Assembly: GCF_002591975.1 (NCBI RefSeq)
Contig: NZ_NVQE01000045.1
Location: forward strand, 1 to 46,404
Direction of reading: 5' to 3'
From: Mycobacterium neglectum
GTDB lineage: Bacteria; Actinomycetota; Actinomycetes; Mycobacteriales; Mycobacteriaceae
DNA length: 46,404 nt
Within the stretch, counting starts at the first letter, position 1. Every line of letters starts with the position of its first letter. Both the position numbers and the translations under genes were made by a program. The notes beneath the pieces are model-generated. The model saw only the letters and a list, made by a program, of their open reading frames with translations. It was not told the DNA's origin and searched no databases. Positions 26,332 through 34,344 of the stretch are shown piece by piece.

Positions 26332-27474
26332 TCACAGCCCCTTGAACTGCTCTTTGACCTGCTCGTCGGTCAGCCCGTAGTCGGCGAGGGAGTACGTGTG
26401 CTTCGGCGCGCGGGGGCCCTTCTGACTCTCGGCGTGACTGTCGATTATCGCGGCGCGGGCCCCGTCGGTGAAGTCGATGTCGAAGTGCGAATAGATGCCC
26501 TCGACCGCCGACACCGGATCCTTGACGAACTCGAAGTAGTCGACGTCGCAGAACTGTGCCTGATCATGGTCGGCGCGAACCTCGTTGAACCGCTTCAGAC
26601 CTCGCGTCCACGTCTCCATGGCGTCCTCGCCGATCTGCGCGCCGACGAACGAGTTCGACCAACCCTCGGTCGTGTGCTGCGCCAGCGAGCACATCGAGGC
26701 CATGATGGTCTCCGCGGGCCGGTGGCACTGCACGATGAGTGCGTCGGGGTACGTCGCGAAAATTGCGTCGAGCGCGAACAGATGGCTCGGGTTCTTGAGC
26801 ACCCAGCGTTTCTCGGCGTCGTTGAGACCGATCAGTTGCAGGTTCTTGCGATGCCGCTGGTACGCCTTGGTCCAGTCCTGCTTGGCCAGCCACTGTGAGT
26901 ACGTCGGCAGATGGGACAGCGTCTCGTAGGACACCGAATGCAGCGACTGGCGCAGCAGCTGCCAGCACTCCTCCACCTCGTCGGCGGTCATGTAGTGCAG
27001 ACCGGTGTAGTCCGGATTCTCCGCATGCGCCTTGGCGAACTGAGCATCGATCTGCGTGAAAACTGGGTTCTCCGACCATGTCTCACGTGGTGGGCGGGGT
27101 TGCGGGAACTCGGCCAGCCATAGTTCCAGCCCCTGATGCCTCGGGTCGGCGGTGAGTAGCCGGTGAATGACGGTGGTGCCGGTACGGGGCAGCCCGGTAA
27201 CGAAGATCGGTCGCTCAACGGCCACGTCGGCATGCTGTGGATACTGCTTCCAGGCCGCCTCCGACACGAGCCGCGCCACCAGGGCGTTCCGCACGAAGAA
27301 CCGGTTCATCTTGCTACCGATTTCGGTCAGGTCGGCATCGCGCCGGAACGACTCCAGCAGAACGGTCAACGCCTCGCGGTAGTTGTCGTCATCGACGCCG
27401 AAGTCGTCGAGTCCGCACGCCTTCGTCGCCGAGGCGTGCAGGTCGTCGACAGTTCCGACGTCCGTCCTAACCAT
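26332..27474 (-). CDS. Sulfotransferase-family protein (Rv3529c-like)
   Basis: This 380-residue protein has the PAPS 5'-phosphosulfate loop VTGLPRTGTTVIHRLL at about residues 92-107. Later it has the PSHLFALDAIFATYPDALIVQCHRP region, the 3'-phosphate-binding strand of Sulfotransfer_3 proteins. It may sulfate a sterol or lipid hydroxyl; the acceptor is unknown. Its ATG overlaps the stop of the SDR gene by one base (TGATG). The order with its neighbours equals Rv3531c-Rv3530c-Rv3529c. Confidence 0.87.
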   Translation of the reverse strand: MVRTDVGTVDDLHASATKACGLDDFGVDDDNYREALTVLLESFRRDADLTEIGSKMNRFFVRNALVARLVSEAAWKQYPQHADVAVERPIFVTGLPRTGTTVIHRLLTADPRHQGLELWLAEFPQPRPPRETWSENPVFTQIDAQFAKAHAENPDYTGLHYMTADEVEECWQLLRQSLHSVSYETLSHLPTYSQWLAKQDWTKAYQRHRKNLQLIGLNDAEKRWVLKNPSHLFALDAIFATYPDALIVQCHRPAETIMASMCSLAQHTTEGWSNSFVGAQIGEDAMETWTRGLKRFNEVRADHDQAQFCDVDYFEFVKDPVSAVEGIYSHFDIDFTDGARAAIIDSHAESQKGPRAPKHTYSLADYGLTDEQVKEQFKGL

Positions 27475-28250
27475 CAGGCCTTGTACTCCCCGCAGTTGAC
27501 GTCCAGCGCCTGCCCGGTGATACCGCTGGACAGATCGCTCGCCATGAAAAGGATCGCCGAGGCGACCTCCTCCTCGGTCGGCAGCCGCTTCAGGTCAGAT
27601 CCCGCCGCGGCGGCGTTGTAGATGTCGTCGACGCTGGTGCCGTACTTGCCGGCCTGGTGTTCAAAGTAGCTTTTCAGCGTTCCCCCCCAGATATAGCCAG
27701 GCAGAACGGAGTTCACCCGGATACCCTGCTCGCCGAGCTCGGTGGCCAGCGTCTGTGACATCGCCAGCAGCGCCGACTTGGCCATCTTGTAGGCGCCGTA
27801 CTTGGCCTGCGAATGGCGCACGACCATCGAGTTGACGTTGACCACGGAACCCTTGGATTCCGCCAATGCCGGGGTGAAGCCCTGGATCATCCGCAGTGCG
27901 CCGAACACGGTCAGCTCGATGGCGTCTTTCATGTGCTCGAACGTGGTGTTGGCGAAGGGCTTCATGGAAGGCACCCGGAACGCGTTGTTGATCAGCACGT
28001 CGACCCTGCCGTACGCCTCGAGCGTCTGCTCGACGAGGTTGTTCACCTGCGCCTCGTCGGTGATGTCGGTGCCCACCGTCACCGCCCGCCTGCCGACGTC
28101 GGTGATTTCCTTGGCCACGTCCTCCAGCCGTTCCACCGTGCGGGCGGCCAGCACGAGATCGGCACCCGCCCCGGCGCATCGCTTGGCGAGCGTGGTGCCC
28201 AACGCCGGGCCGACGCCACTGATGACGACCACCTTGTTTTCGAGCAACAC
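27474..28250 (-). CDS. SDR-family oxidoreductase (Rv3530c-like)
   Basis: This 258-residue short-chain dehydrogenase has an unusual cofactor loop, SGVGPALGT instead of TGxxxGxG. NNAF stands in place of NNAG, and the active site is S..YGAYKMAK. It probably still binds NAD(P) but belongs to a divergent subgroup. It sits 2 bp after the Rv3531c-like gene and is coupled to the sulfotransferase. The operon is headed by a KstR box, so a steroid alcohol or ketone is a likely substrate class. Confidence 0.86.
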   Translation of the reverse strand: MLLENKVVVISGVGPALGTTLAKRCAGAGADLVLAARTVERLEDVAKEITDVGRRAVTVGTDITDEAQVNNLVEQTLEAYGRVDVLINNAFRVPSMKPFANTTFEHMKDAIELTVFGALRMIQGFTPALAESKGSVVNVNSMVVRHSQAKYGAYKMAKSALLAMSQTLATELGEQGIRVNSVLPGYIWGGTLKSYFEHQAGKYGTSVDDIYNAAAAGSDLKRLPTEEEVASAILFMASDLSSGITGQALDVNCGEYKA

Positions 28251-28252
28251 TT

Positions 28253-29380
28253 CTATCCCACCATCCTGTCGCCGATCTGCTTCTGGCGCAGCGCGATCCG
28301 CGCGCGCCAGTCCTCGTCTGAAATCTTGTTGGACTCGTAGTACGGCAGCGCGGAGGCCACCTTGTCGATATCGACCACCTCGACGCCCGGCCCGTCGGCA
28401 GCGGTCAGCTCACGCGAGAGCCGCTGCCAGCGGAACTGCAGATAGCCCTTGCGATGCCCAAGCGTTTCCACCCAATTCGTCACACCCGGGTTCGCATCGG
28501 ACACGACGTAGCGAATCTTGCCGTCCGGATCAGCTTGCGCCTGAGCACCATTCAGCGACGTCTGGTGGTTGATGTAGTCCAGCGAGATGTACCACAGACT
28601 GCCCAGCTGGAAGCCGAGATACGGCGCGTCGGTGACGGGCAGCGTGATGATCATCGCCTGATCCGGCGCCAGGTCGAAGTGGCCGACCGAGGAAAACTGC
28701 GTCGCCAGCCCGCCCGGCGTCAGCCGGGGCGCAATCATCGTGTTGACCGGCAGGGTGTTGTAAAACCACTGCGGGAACTGCAACCAGGTTTTCACCCGCT
28801 GCACCAACTGCTTACCCGCGACGGCGTAACGCTTTTCGATCAACTGCCGGGTCAACGGCGGCGGCGCGGTGCCCGCGGTGTCGGTTCTGGCGATGCTGAT
28901 GTATCCGCGCTGCGCCGACCAGTCGTTGTAGACCTCACGAATCAACAACTGCGACGGACTCGTCGGCGTCACGCGCCATTCGTAGTTCCCGTCGGCGTCG
29001 ATGTCGAGCTCGCGGTCGTCGAATGCGGCCTGGCTCGGCGGCACGTTGTCGTCGGTGTACTCACCGCCGAGCATCTGGAAGCAGAGGTCGGTCGTGGTCC
29101 CCCGGCGGCCGGTCACGACGTACTCGTGGCCCGGCAGTACCCGGGTGCCGAAGTACATGGCATCGGGATTGTCCAGACCCATCTTGGTGAACGGTCCGGT
29201 GCCGGACTGCATGAACGGATAATCGCGGTCGTAGTCGAACGCCAGATGCGTACAGCCCGAGATGCAGCCCGCCAGATACTGCAGGCCCTCGAGCAGGTCG
29301 GCGTCGGATTCGATGAACGGGGCGGCCGCGACGAGGCTTTCCGCCTCGGCGATCGCGTCGATCAGTGGCTGCGAAAACAC
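28253..29380 (-). CDS. Rv3531c-like protein, duplicate copy A
   Basis: This 375-residue protein resembles DUF1214/DUF1254-type beta-rich proteins: residues about 215-300 contain FDLAPDQAMIITLPVTDAPYLG and the SLDYINHQTSLN stretch of DUF1214. No catalytic function is known. It heads the operon with the SDR and sulfotransferase genes, downstream of a KstR box. A second, nearly identical gene lies at 30400-31527. The copies differ at 14 residues, all between 41 and 103, and at one residue near the C terminus. Confidence 0.85.
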   Translation of the reverse strand: MFSQPLIDAIAEAESLVAAAPFIESDADLLEGLQYLAGCISGCTHLAFDYDRDYPFMQSGTGPFTKMGLDNPDAMYFGTRVLPGHEYVVTGRRGTTTDLCFQMLGGEYTDDNVPPSQAAFDDRELDIDADGNYEWRVTPTSPSQLLIREVYNDWSAQRGYISIARTDTAGTAPPPLTRQLIEKRYAVAGKQLVQRVKTWLQFPQWFYNTLPVNTMIAPRLTPGGLATQFSSVGHFDLAPDQAMIITLPVTDAPYLGFQLGSLWYISLDYINHQTSLNGAQAQADPDGKIRYVVSDANPGVTNWVETLGHRKGYLQFRWQRLSRELTAADGPGVEVVDIDKVASALPYYESNKISDEDWRARIALRQKQIGDRMVG

Positions 29381-29390
29381 CTCTTGAAAC

Positions 29391-29404
29391 TAGAACGCGT
29401 TCTA
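29391..29404. promoter_or_regulatory. KstR operator upstream of Rv3531c-like copy A
   Basis: TAGAACGCGTTCTA is a perfect palindrome matching TNNAACNNGTTNNA. It lies 10 bp before the start of copy A and 45 bp before the divergent IclR gene. Confidence 0.85.
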
Positions 29405-29414
29405 ACAAGAGTCA

Positions 29415-29441
29415 ATATACCGACCACCGCGGTACATATAT
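29415..29441. promoter_or_regulatory. Candidate operator of the second IclR regulator
   Basis: A 27-bp imperfect palindrome has arms ATATACCGACCAC and GCGGTACATATAT, with 9 of 13 pairs matching. It lies 10 bp from the KstR box and 8 bp before the regulator ATG. A near-perfect version occurs at the equivalent place of copy B (31562-31588), so the symmetry is shared by both copies. Confidence 0.5.
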
Positions 29442-29449
29442 GGAACGAG

Positions 29450-30403
29450 ATGTACCCTGCAACGGTGTCCGCCCCCGAGTCTTCCGGCCGTGCTTCGCCG
29501 CCGACCGACCGGGTCGTGCGGATCCTCGACTACCTCGCGGGCCACCCCACGGAACGCTTCGGGGTGTCGGACCTGGCCCGCCGGGTCGGGCTGAGCAAGC
29601 CGACGTGTCTCGGCATCGTCACATCCCTCGCCGAGGCGGGCTACCTCGTGCGCGACGCCGCCGACAAGACCTATCGCCTTGGCCCGTCGTTGATCACACT
29701 CGGCCACAAGGCGCAGGAGTCGATGCGGGTCAGCCCCGCGGCGCGTGAAGAACTGCGCCTGCTGTCGGCTCGATTCGGGGTCACCGCGGCGCTGTCCGGT
29801 GTCATCGACGACCGGATCACGCTGCTGGATCTGGTGGCCCCCGCCGGCGCGCGACCGGGCGTCGAGGTGGGGCAGAGCTATCCGTTCGCCCCGCCAGTGG
29901 GGCTGATGTTCGTGCTGTGGGACGAAGAGGCCGAACGCAATTGGCTCGCCAAGGAGCCGACGATTCCGCTACGCACCCATTCGGACCGGCTGAACAGAGT
30001 GATCGCCAGGTGCCGCGAGGACGGCTATCTCGTCGAGCGGCAGACCCCCGGCGGACGGCGGCTGTATTCGTTGATGGCAGGCATGTCAAGTAACTTGCCC
30101 GACGAATTACGCGCGCTACTCGGCGAATTGGTGTCCGACATCGGCGAGCGCGTGTACCTGCGTGACGAGAACGAAAGTGGCGGAAAACGCCGCAATGCCC
30201 GCTCCGATATCAGCGTGATTTCGGCACCGGTCTACGACCATCACCAGCGACAGGTGATGGTGGCTTCGATGCATATCGGAAAGTCGTTGACGGACAACGA
30301 GATTGTTGAGCGGGCTCGCGCCCTGGTGGCGGCCGCTGACGCGGTCAGTGCACAGCTGGGAAGTACTCAGTCTCGCCGGCGGGAGAGCCGGCGCCGGTTC
30401 TAA
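29450..30403 (+). CDS. IclR-family regulator between the two Rv3531c-like copies
   Basis: This 317-residue protein has a winged helix in residues 20-85 (DLARRVGLSKPTCLGIVTSL, then YRLGPSLITLGHKA) and a longer, diverged effector domain. A linker around residues 245-260 is rich in Lys, Arg and Asn. ATG 29450 or GTG 29465 may be the start; most of the long open frame upstream is antisense to copy A and not coding. Its stop overlaps the stop of copy B by 4 bp. It sits between a KstR box and a steroid operon, so it may sense a sterol intermediate. Confidence 0.83.
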   Translation: MYPATVSAPESSGRASPPTDRVVRILDYLAGHPTERFGVSDLARRVGLSKPTCLGIVTSLAEAGYLVRDAADKTYRLGPSLITLGHKAQESMRVSPAAREELRLLSARFGVTAALSGVIDDRITLLDLVAPAGARPGVEVGQSYPFAPPVGLMFVLWDEEAERNWLAKEPTIPLRTHSDRLNRVIARCREDGYLVERQTPGGRRLYSLMAGMSSNLPDELRALLGELVSDIGERVYLRDENESGGKRRNARSDISVISAPVYDHHQRQVMVASMHIGKSLTDNEIVERARALVAAADAVSAQLGSTQSRRRESRRRF

Positions 30404-31527
30404 CCCACCATCCTGTCGCCGATCTGCCGCTGGCGCAGCGCGATCCGCGCGCGCCAGTCCTCGTCTGAAATCTTGTTGGACTCGTAGTACGGCAGCGCGG
30501 AGGCCACCTTGTCGATATCGACCACCTCGACGCCCGGCCCGTCGGCAGCGGTCAGCTCACGCGAGAGCCGCTGCCAGCGGAACTGCAGATAGCCCTTGCG
30601 ATGCCCAAGCGTTTCCACCCAATTCGTCACACCCGGGTTCGCATCGGACACGACGTAGCGAATCTTGCCGTCCGGATCAGCTTGCGCCTGAGCACCATTC
30701 AGCGACGTCTGGTGGTTGATGTAGTCCAGCGAGATGTACCACAGACTGCCCAGCTGGAAGCCGAGATACGGCGCGTCGGTGACGGGCAGCGTGATGATCA
30801 TCGCCTGATCCGGCGCCAGGTCGAAGTGGCCGACCGAGGAAAACTGCGTCGCCAGCCCGCCCGGCGTCAGCCGGGGCGCAATCATCGTGTTGACCGGCAG
30901 GGTGTTGTAAAACCACTGCGGGAACTGCAACCAGGTTTTCACCCGCTGCACCAACTGCTTACCCGCGACGGCGTAACGCTTTTCGATCAACTGCCGGGTC
31001 AACGGCGGCGGCGCGGTGCCCGCGGTGTCGGTTCTGGCGATGCTGATGTATCCGCGCTGCGCCGACCAGTCGTTGTAGACCTCACGAATCAACAACTGCG
31101 ACGGACTCGTCGGCGTCACGCGCCATTCGTAGTTCCCGTCGGCGTCGATGTCGAGCTCGCGGTCGTCGAATGCGGCCTGGCTCGGCGGCACGTTGTCGTC
31201 GGTGTACTCACCGCCGAGCAACTGGAAGCTCACGTCCGTCGTGGTCCCCCGCCGGCCGGTCACGACGTACTCGTGGCCCGGCAGTACCCGGGCGCCGAAG
31301 TACAGCGTGTCCGGGTTGTCCAGGGCCATTTTGGTGAACGGTCCGGTGCCGGACTGCAGCAAGGGATGATCGTGGTCGTAGTCGAACGCCACGTGTGTGC
31401 ATGACGCAATACAGCCCGCCAGATACTGCAGGCCCTCGAGCAGGTCGGCGTCGGATTCGATGAACGGGGCGGCCGCGACGAGGCTTTCCGCCTCGGCGAT
31501 CGCATCGATCAGTGGCTGCGAAAACAC
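30400..31527 (-). CDS. Rv3531c-like protein, duplicate copy B
   Basis: This 375-residue paralogue of the gene at 28253-29380 has the same start, stop and length. Unlike copy A it has no SDR or sulfotransferase behind it; the IclR gene converges on it. Substitutions relative to A include S41A, G42S, L46V, R52H, Y54H, F56L, M57L, G68A, A74T, M75L, T79A, L99V, C100S and M103L, plus one Lys-to-Arg change near the end. It has its own KstR box. It may supply a variant ligand specificity in the N-terminal domain. Confidence 0.85.
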   Translation of the reverse strand: MFSQPLIDAIAEAESLVAAAPFIESDADLLEGLQYLAGCIASCTHVAFDYDHDHPLLQSGTGPFTKMALDNPDTLYFGARVLPGHEYVVTGRRGTTTDVSFQLLGGEYTDDNVPPSQAAFDDRELDIDADGNYEWRVTPTSPSQLLIREVYNDWSAQRGYISIARTDTAGTAPPPLTRQLIEKRYAVAGKQLVQRVKTWLQFPQWFYNTLPVNTMIAPRLTPGGLATQFSSVGHFDLAPDQAMIITLPVTDAPYLGFQLGSLWYISLDYINHQTSLNGAQAQADPDGKIRYVVSDANPGVTNWVETLGHRKGYLQFRWQRLSRELTAADGPGVEVVDIDKVASALPYYESNKISDEDWRARIALRQRQIGDRMVG

Positions 31528-31537
31528 CTCTTGAAGC

Positions 31538-31551
31538 TAGAACCCGTTCTA
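31538..31551. promoter_or_regulatory. KstR operator upstream of Rv3531c-like copy B
   Basis: TAGAACCCGTTCTA matches the KstR consensus. It differs from the site of copy A at one central base and sits at the same 10-bp distance from the start codon. Confidence 0.83.
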
Positions 31552-31561
31552 ACAAGAGTCA

Positions 31562-31588
31562 ATATATCGACCGAATCGGTCCATATAT
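31562..31588. promoter_or_regulatory. Orphan near-perfect IclR-type palindrome
   Basis: Arms ATATATCGACCGA and TCGGTCCATATAT around a central A match at 12 of 13 pairs. It corresponds in position to 29415-29441. It remains upstream of copy B although the regulator gene that once followed has been deleted. Confidence 0.55.
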
Positions 31589-31602
31589 GGAACATGGGGC
31601 GG

Positions 31603-31640
31603 TTGGAAAGCACTCAATCGCGCCGGCGGGAGGGCCGACG
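31603..31640 (+). pseudogene. Remnant of the 3' end of a second IclR gene
   Basis: About 38 bp resemble 30359-30395, the last codons of the intact IclR gene, including the shared run CGCCGGCGGGAG and flanking ACTCA. The match is roughly 80% with one indel. It directly follows the duplicated start region, so nearly the whole second regulator gene is missing. Confidence 0.55.
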
Positions 31641-31668
31641 CGATCGAGCGGTGGGGACCGGTCAGCGA

Positions 31669-32082
31669 TTAGAGGTCAGTCAGCGCCTCGGTGATCGGGG
31701 TGGGTGCCACCTGGACGCCACATTGACTGGCCAGATCGATCGCCGGCTGGTTGATGGTCATCAGCTCGGATTCGACCGTCGGATTCTCCGCGAAGTACGT
31801 GCGGAACGCCTGCGTCACATCAGCGGGCGATGCCGACACGATCTCCGAGAGCGCGTTATTGGTTTCAGGATTCGAGGTCAGGTACATGCTCGTGGACTCC
31901 GACACAGAGCGTGAGGTGTCGGCGATTGCGCTGACGCTGCAATTCTGCGGCTCGGAACCTGGACCGGGGGCGGGCTGGGCATTCACCACCGGTATGACGA
32001 TCGCCGCGGAACCAAAAGCAAGTAGACCCCCGGCGAACATGCCGTACAGGCCGCGTCGCACGGTCTTTTCGGACATCTTCAT
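31669..32082 (-). CDS. Hemophore-like secreted protein 1
   Basis: This 137-residue protein has a signal peptide (RRGLYGMFAGGLLAFGSAA, cleavage likely after VNA). The mature helical domain starts after a Pro-rich stretch and has two cysteines (QNCSV and SQCGV) spaced as in the mycobacterial Rv0203/Rv1174c hemophore-related family. AAGGAG lies 7 nt before the ATG. Such proteins bind heme or related ligands outside the membrane; many members have no tested function. A paralogue is at 34345-34827. Confidence 0.78.
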   Translation of the reverse strand: MKMSEKTVRRGLYGMFAGGLLAFGSAAIVIPVVNAQPAPGPGSEPQNCSVSAIADTSRSVSESTSMYLTSNPETNNALSEIVSASPADVTQAFRTYFAENPTVESELMTINQPAIDLASQCGVQVAPTPITEALTDL

Positions 32083-32186
32083 CGAATCACTCCTTTAGTC
32101 TGCGACCGCATGGCCGCTTCTCAAGGCGTAACCGGTATGGGGGCGGGCTCAAACAAATCCCTGGCGGGGGCGGCGTGTCACGCTTC

Positions 32187-34274
32187 TCAATTGGTGCTGG
32201 CCAGTGCGAAGGGAAGCACATCCACCGCACCTGCGGCACGCACGACCCTGGCCGCCATCGTCAGCGTCCACCCGCTGTCGGACAGGTCGTCGACGAGCAG
32301 TACCGGTCCACCCGCGGATGCGATCGGATCCGGATCCGGCACCCTCCACGCGCCATCGAGCGCCGCGACGCGGTAAGCCGAGTTCGCCGCGGTCACTGCC
32401 CGCCGCGTCGGCGAGTACTGAAGGGTGCCCAGGTCGGTCAGCCTGCCGAGTCGAGCCAGCTCGCGGCTCAGCGACGAGATCAGCAGCGGGTGCCGGTCTG
32501 AGTCCAGCGCCATCACCGCCGTCGGCCGATCGGCCCAGTCCCAGGAGGCCAGCACCTTCACCGCGGCGGCCACCAGGTCTTGCGACACCTCGCCATCGGG
32601 TTCGTCGAGCACGCGGCGCAACCGTGCACCCCAGCCAAGGTCGGTCAGCCTCCCGATCGCCCGGCCGGGCGCCGGGCCGTCACTGATCTTCCCGCTCAGC
32701 TCCACCCCCAGCTTGGCCAGCCCCGACGGCCACTGCTTACGCGGAGTTAGCTCGACCCCGGGCCGCATGAGTCGTTGTCTGGTCTCCTCGGTGGCACCCG
32801 GATCGACGTCGGCGCTGACATGTTCGCCGGTGCAGTTGTCGCAGCGACCGCACCGCTCGCCCGGTTCAAGTGAGGGATCGTCGAGTTGACCCCGCAGGAA
32901 CGCCATCCGGCAACCATCGGTGGCTTGGTAGTCGAGCATCGCTTGTTGTTCCCGCTTTCGGGCCTCATCGAGCTTGCGGTAGCGCGGCTCGTCGTACTCC
33001 CACGCCGCCCCGGTGCCGACCCAGCCTCCTTTGACGCGCCGCACCGCACCGTCGACGTCGAGCACCTTCAGCACCATCTCCAAGCGGGACCGTCCCAGGT
33101 CGACGAGGGGTTCCAGCGCGGGTGTGGACTGTGGCCGCTCGAGTTCCAGTGCGCCAATCACGTTGCGCACCATGGCTTCCGACGGGAACGCCACCGAAGC
33201 AAAATACCGCCAGACATCCTGGTCCTCGTGGCCGGGGAGCAGAATCACCTCGGCGCTCTCCGTGGATCGGCCGGCGCGGCCGACCTGCTGGTAGTAGGCG
33301 ATCGGCGACGACGGCGCACCGAGATGGACGACGAAGCCGAGGTCGGGTTTGTCGAACCCCATTCCGAGTGCCGACGTGGCCACCAGCGCCTTGACCTTGT
33401 TGGCCAGCAGATCCGCCTCGAGTTGTTCGCGTTCGGCCGCCTCGGTGGAGCCGGTGTAGGCGGCGACCTCATGGCCCTGTTCGCGCAGCAGCGAAGCGAC
33501 GTCGTGTGCCTGAGCAACGGTGAGGGTGTATACGATTCCCGAACCCGGCAGCGAATCAATATGTGCTGCAAGCCAAGCCGCGCGCTGTGCCGGGTTGCCC
33601 GCCTTGACCACCGAAAGCCTCAGCGACTCGCGATCGAGGCCGCCGCGCAGCACCAGCGTGTCCTGTCCACCGACCCCCAATTGGGCGGCGACGTCGTCGA
33701 CGACCCTGTCGTTGGCGGTGGCCGTGGTCGCCAGCACCGGCACGTCGGTACCCAGTTCATCGATCAGGGTGCGGATGCGCCGGTAGTCCGGCCGGAAATC
33801 GTGGCCCCAGTCCGAAACGCAGTGCGCCTCGTCGACCACGACAAGACCGGCATCGTGAGCCAGCGCGGGCAACACCTGATCGCGAAAGTCGGGATTGTTC
33901 AATCGTTCCGGGCTGACCAGCAGGACGTCGAGTTCGCGGCGGTGCACACGATCGTTGATCTCGTCCCAGTCGGCGACGTTGCTCGAGTTGATGGTGGCGG
34001 CGTGGACTCCGGCGCGTTGCGCGGCAGCGACCTGGTTGCGCATCAATGCCAGCAGCGGCGACACGATCACCGTCGGACCGCGACCCGCTTCACGAAGCAG
34101 CTTGGCGGCGATGAAATACACCGCCGACTTACCCCAACCGGTGCGCTGGACTACCAGTGCGCGTTGCCGACCAACCACCAGTGCCTCGATGGCCTTCCAC
34201 TGGTCGTCGCGCAGTCGGGCGGTCGGACCGGCCAGCTGCTCGAGGATCGCCTGAGCGTCGTCGCGGGTCGTCAT
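32187..34274 (-). CDS. rqlH: RqlH-type RecQ-like DNA helicase with C-terminal PRTase-like domain
   Basis: This 695-residue superfamily-2 helicase has motif I TGWGKS (45-50), DEAH (148-151) and motif VI QQVGRAGRS (329-337). Four cysteines, C455, C475, C478 and C481, form the zinc module. Past it there is no RecQ winged helix or HRDC; instead the C terminus (about 585-695) is phosphoribosyltransferase-like with VLLVDDLSDSGWT at 658-670. This is the architecture of mycobacterial RqlH, a 3'-5' DNA translocase, and the location next to hsaF agrees with that. ATG 34274 is preferred over an upstream start. Confidence 0.9.
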   Translation of the reverse strand: MTTRDDAQAILEQLAGPTARLRDDQWKAIEALVVGRQRALVVQRTGWGKSAVYFIAAKLLREAGRGPTVIVSPLLALMRNQVAAAQRAGVHAATINSSNVADWDEINDRVHRRELDVLLVSPERLNNPDFRDQVLPALAHDAGLVVVDEAHCVSDWGHDFRPDYRRIRTLIDELGTDVPVLATTATANDRVVDDVAAQLGVGGQDTLVLRGGLDRESLRLSVVKAGNPAQRAAWLAAHIDSLPGSGIVYTLTVAQAHDVASLLREQGHEVAAYTGSTEAAEREQLEADLLANKVKALVATSALGMGFDKPDLGFVVHLGAPSSPIAYYQQVGRAGRSTESAEVILLPGHEDQDVWRYFASVAFPSEAMVRNVIGALELERPQSTPALEPLVDLGRSRLEMVLKVLDVDGAVRRVKGGWVGTGAAWEYDEPRYRKLDEARKREQQAMLDYQATDGCRMAFLRGQLDDPSLEPGERCGRCDNCTGEHVSADVDPGATEETRQRLMRPGVELTPRKQWPSGLAKLGVELSGKISDGPAPGRAIGRLTDLGWGARLRRVLDEPDGEVSQDLVAAAVKVLASWDWADRPTAVMALDSDRHPLLISSLSRELARLGRLTDLGTLQYSPTRRAVTAANSAYRVAALDGAWRVPDPDPIASAGGPVLLVDDLSDSGWTLTMAARVVRAAGAVDVLPFALASTN

Positions 34275-34344
34275 CGTCCCATCGTGCCGAACCGGTGTGA
34301 CGCTCACCGGTGGGGCTCCGGACGATAAACCCGTCAGCGGACTT

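Larger units (their letters stand above)
28253..29446. repeat. Direct repeat copy A of a duplicated segment
   Basis: This segment aligns without gaps to 30400-31593 at an offset of 2147 bp. It includes the Rv3531c-like gene, its KstR box and the ATATATGGAAC preceding the IclR gene. About 780 bp (28285-29060) and the 5' end of the gene look identical; the middle 200 bp differ at many positions. Confidence 0.85.
30400..31593. repeat. Direct repeat copy B of the duplicated segment
   Basis: This is the partner of 28253-29446. Beyond it, at 31603-31640, lies a short stretch resembling the last part of the IclR gene (30359-30395). The second unit therefore once contained an IclR copy too. Confidence 0.85.

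Noticed and set aside
28454..29449. Forward open frame running through Rv3531c-like copy A into the IclR gene
   Set aside because: It is antisense to a recognisable gene and shows Arg/Val-rich shadow composition. The IclR similarity begins only after about 29450, and the frame crosses the KstR box and the palindrome.
32886..34328. 480-codon forward frame opposite rqlH
   Set aside because: The opposite strand has all helicase motifs, and this frame has no recognisable domain and antisense-type composition.
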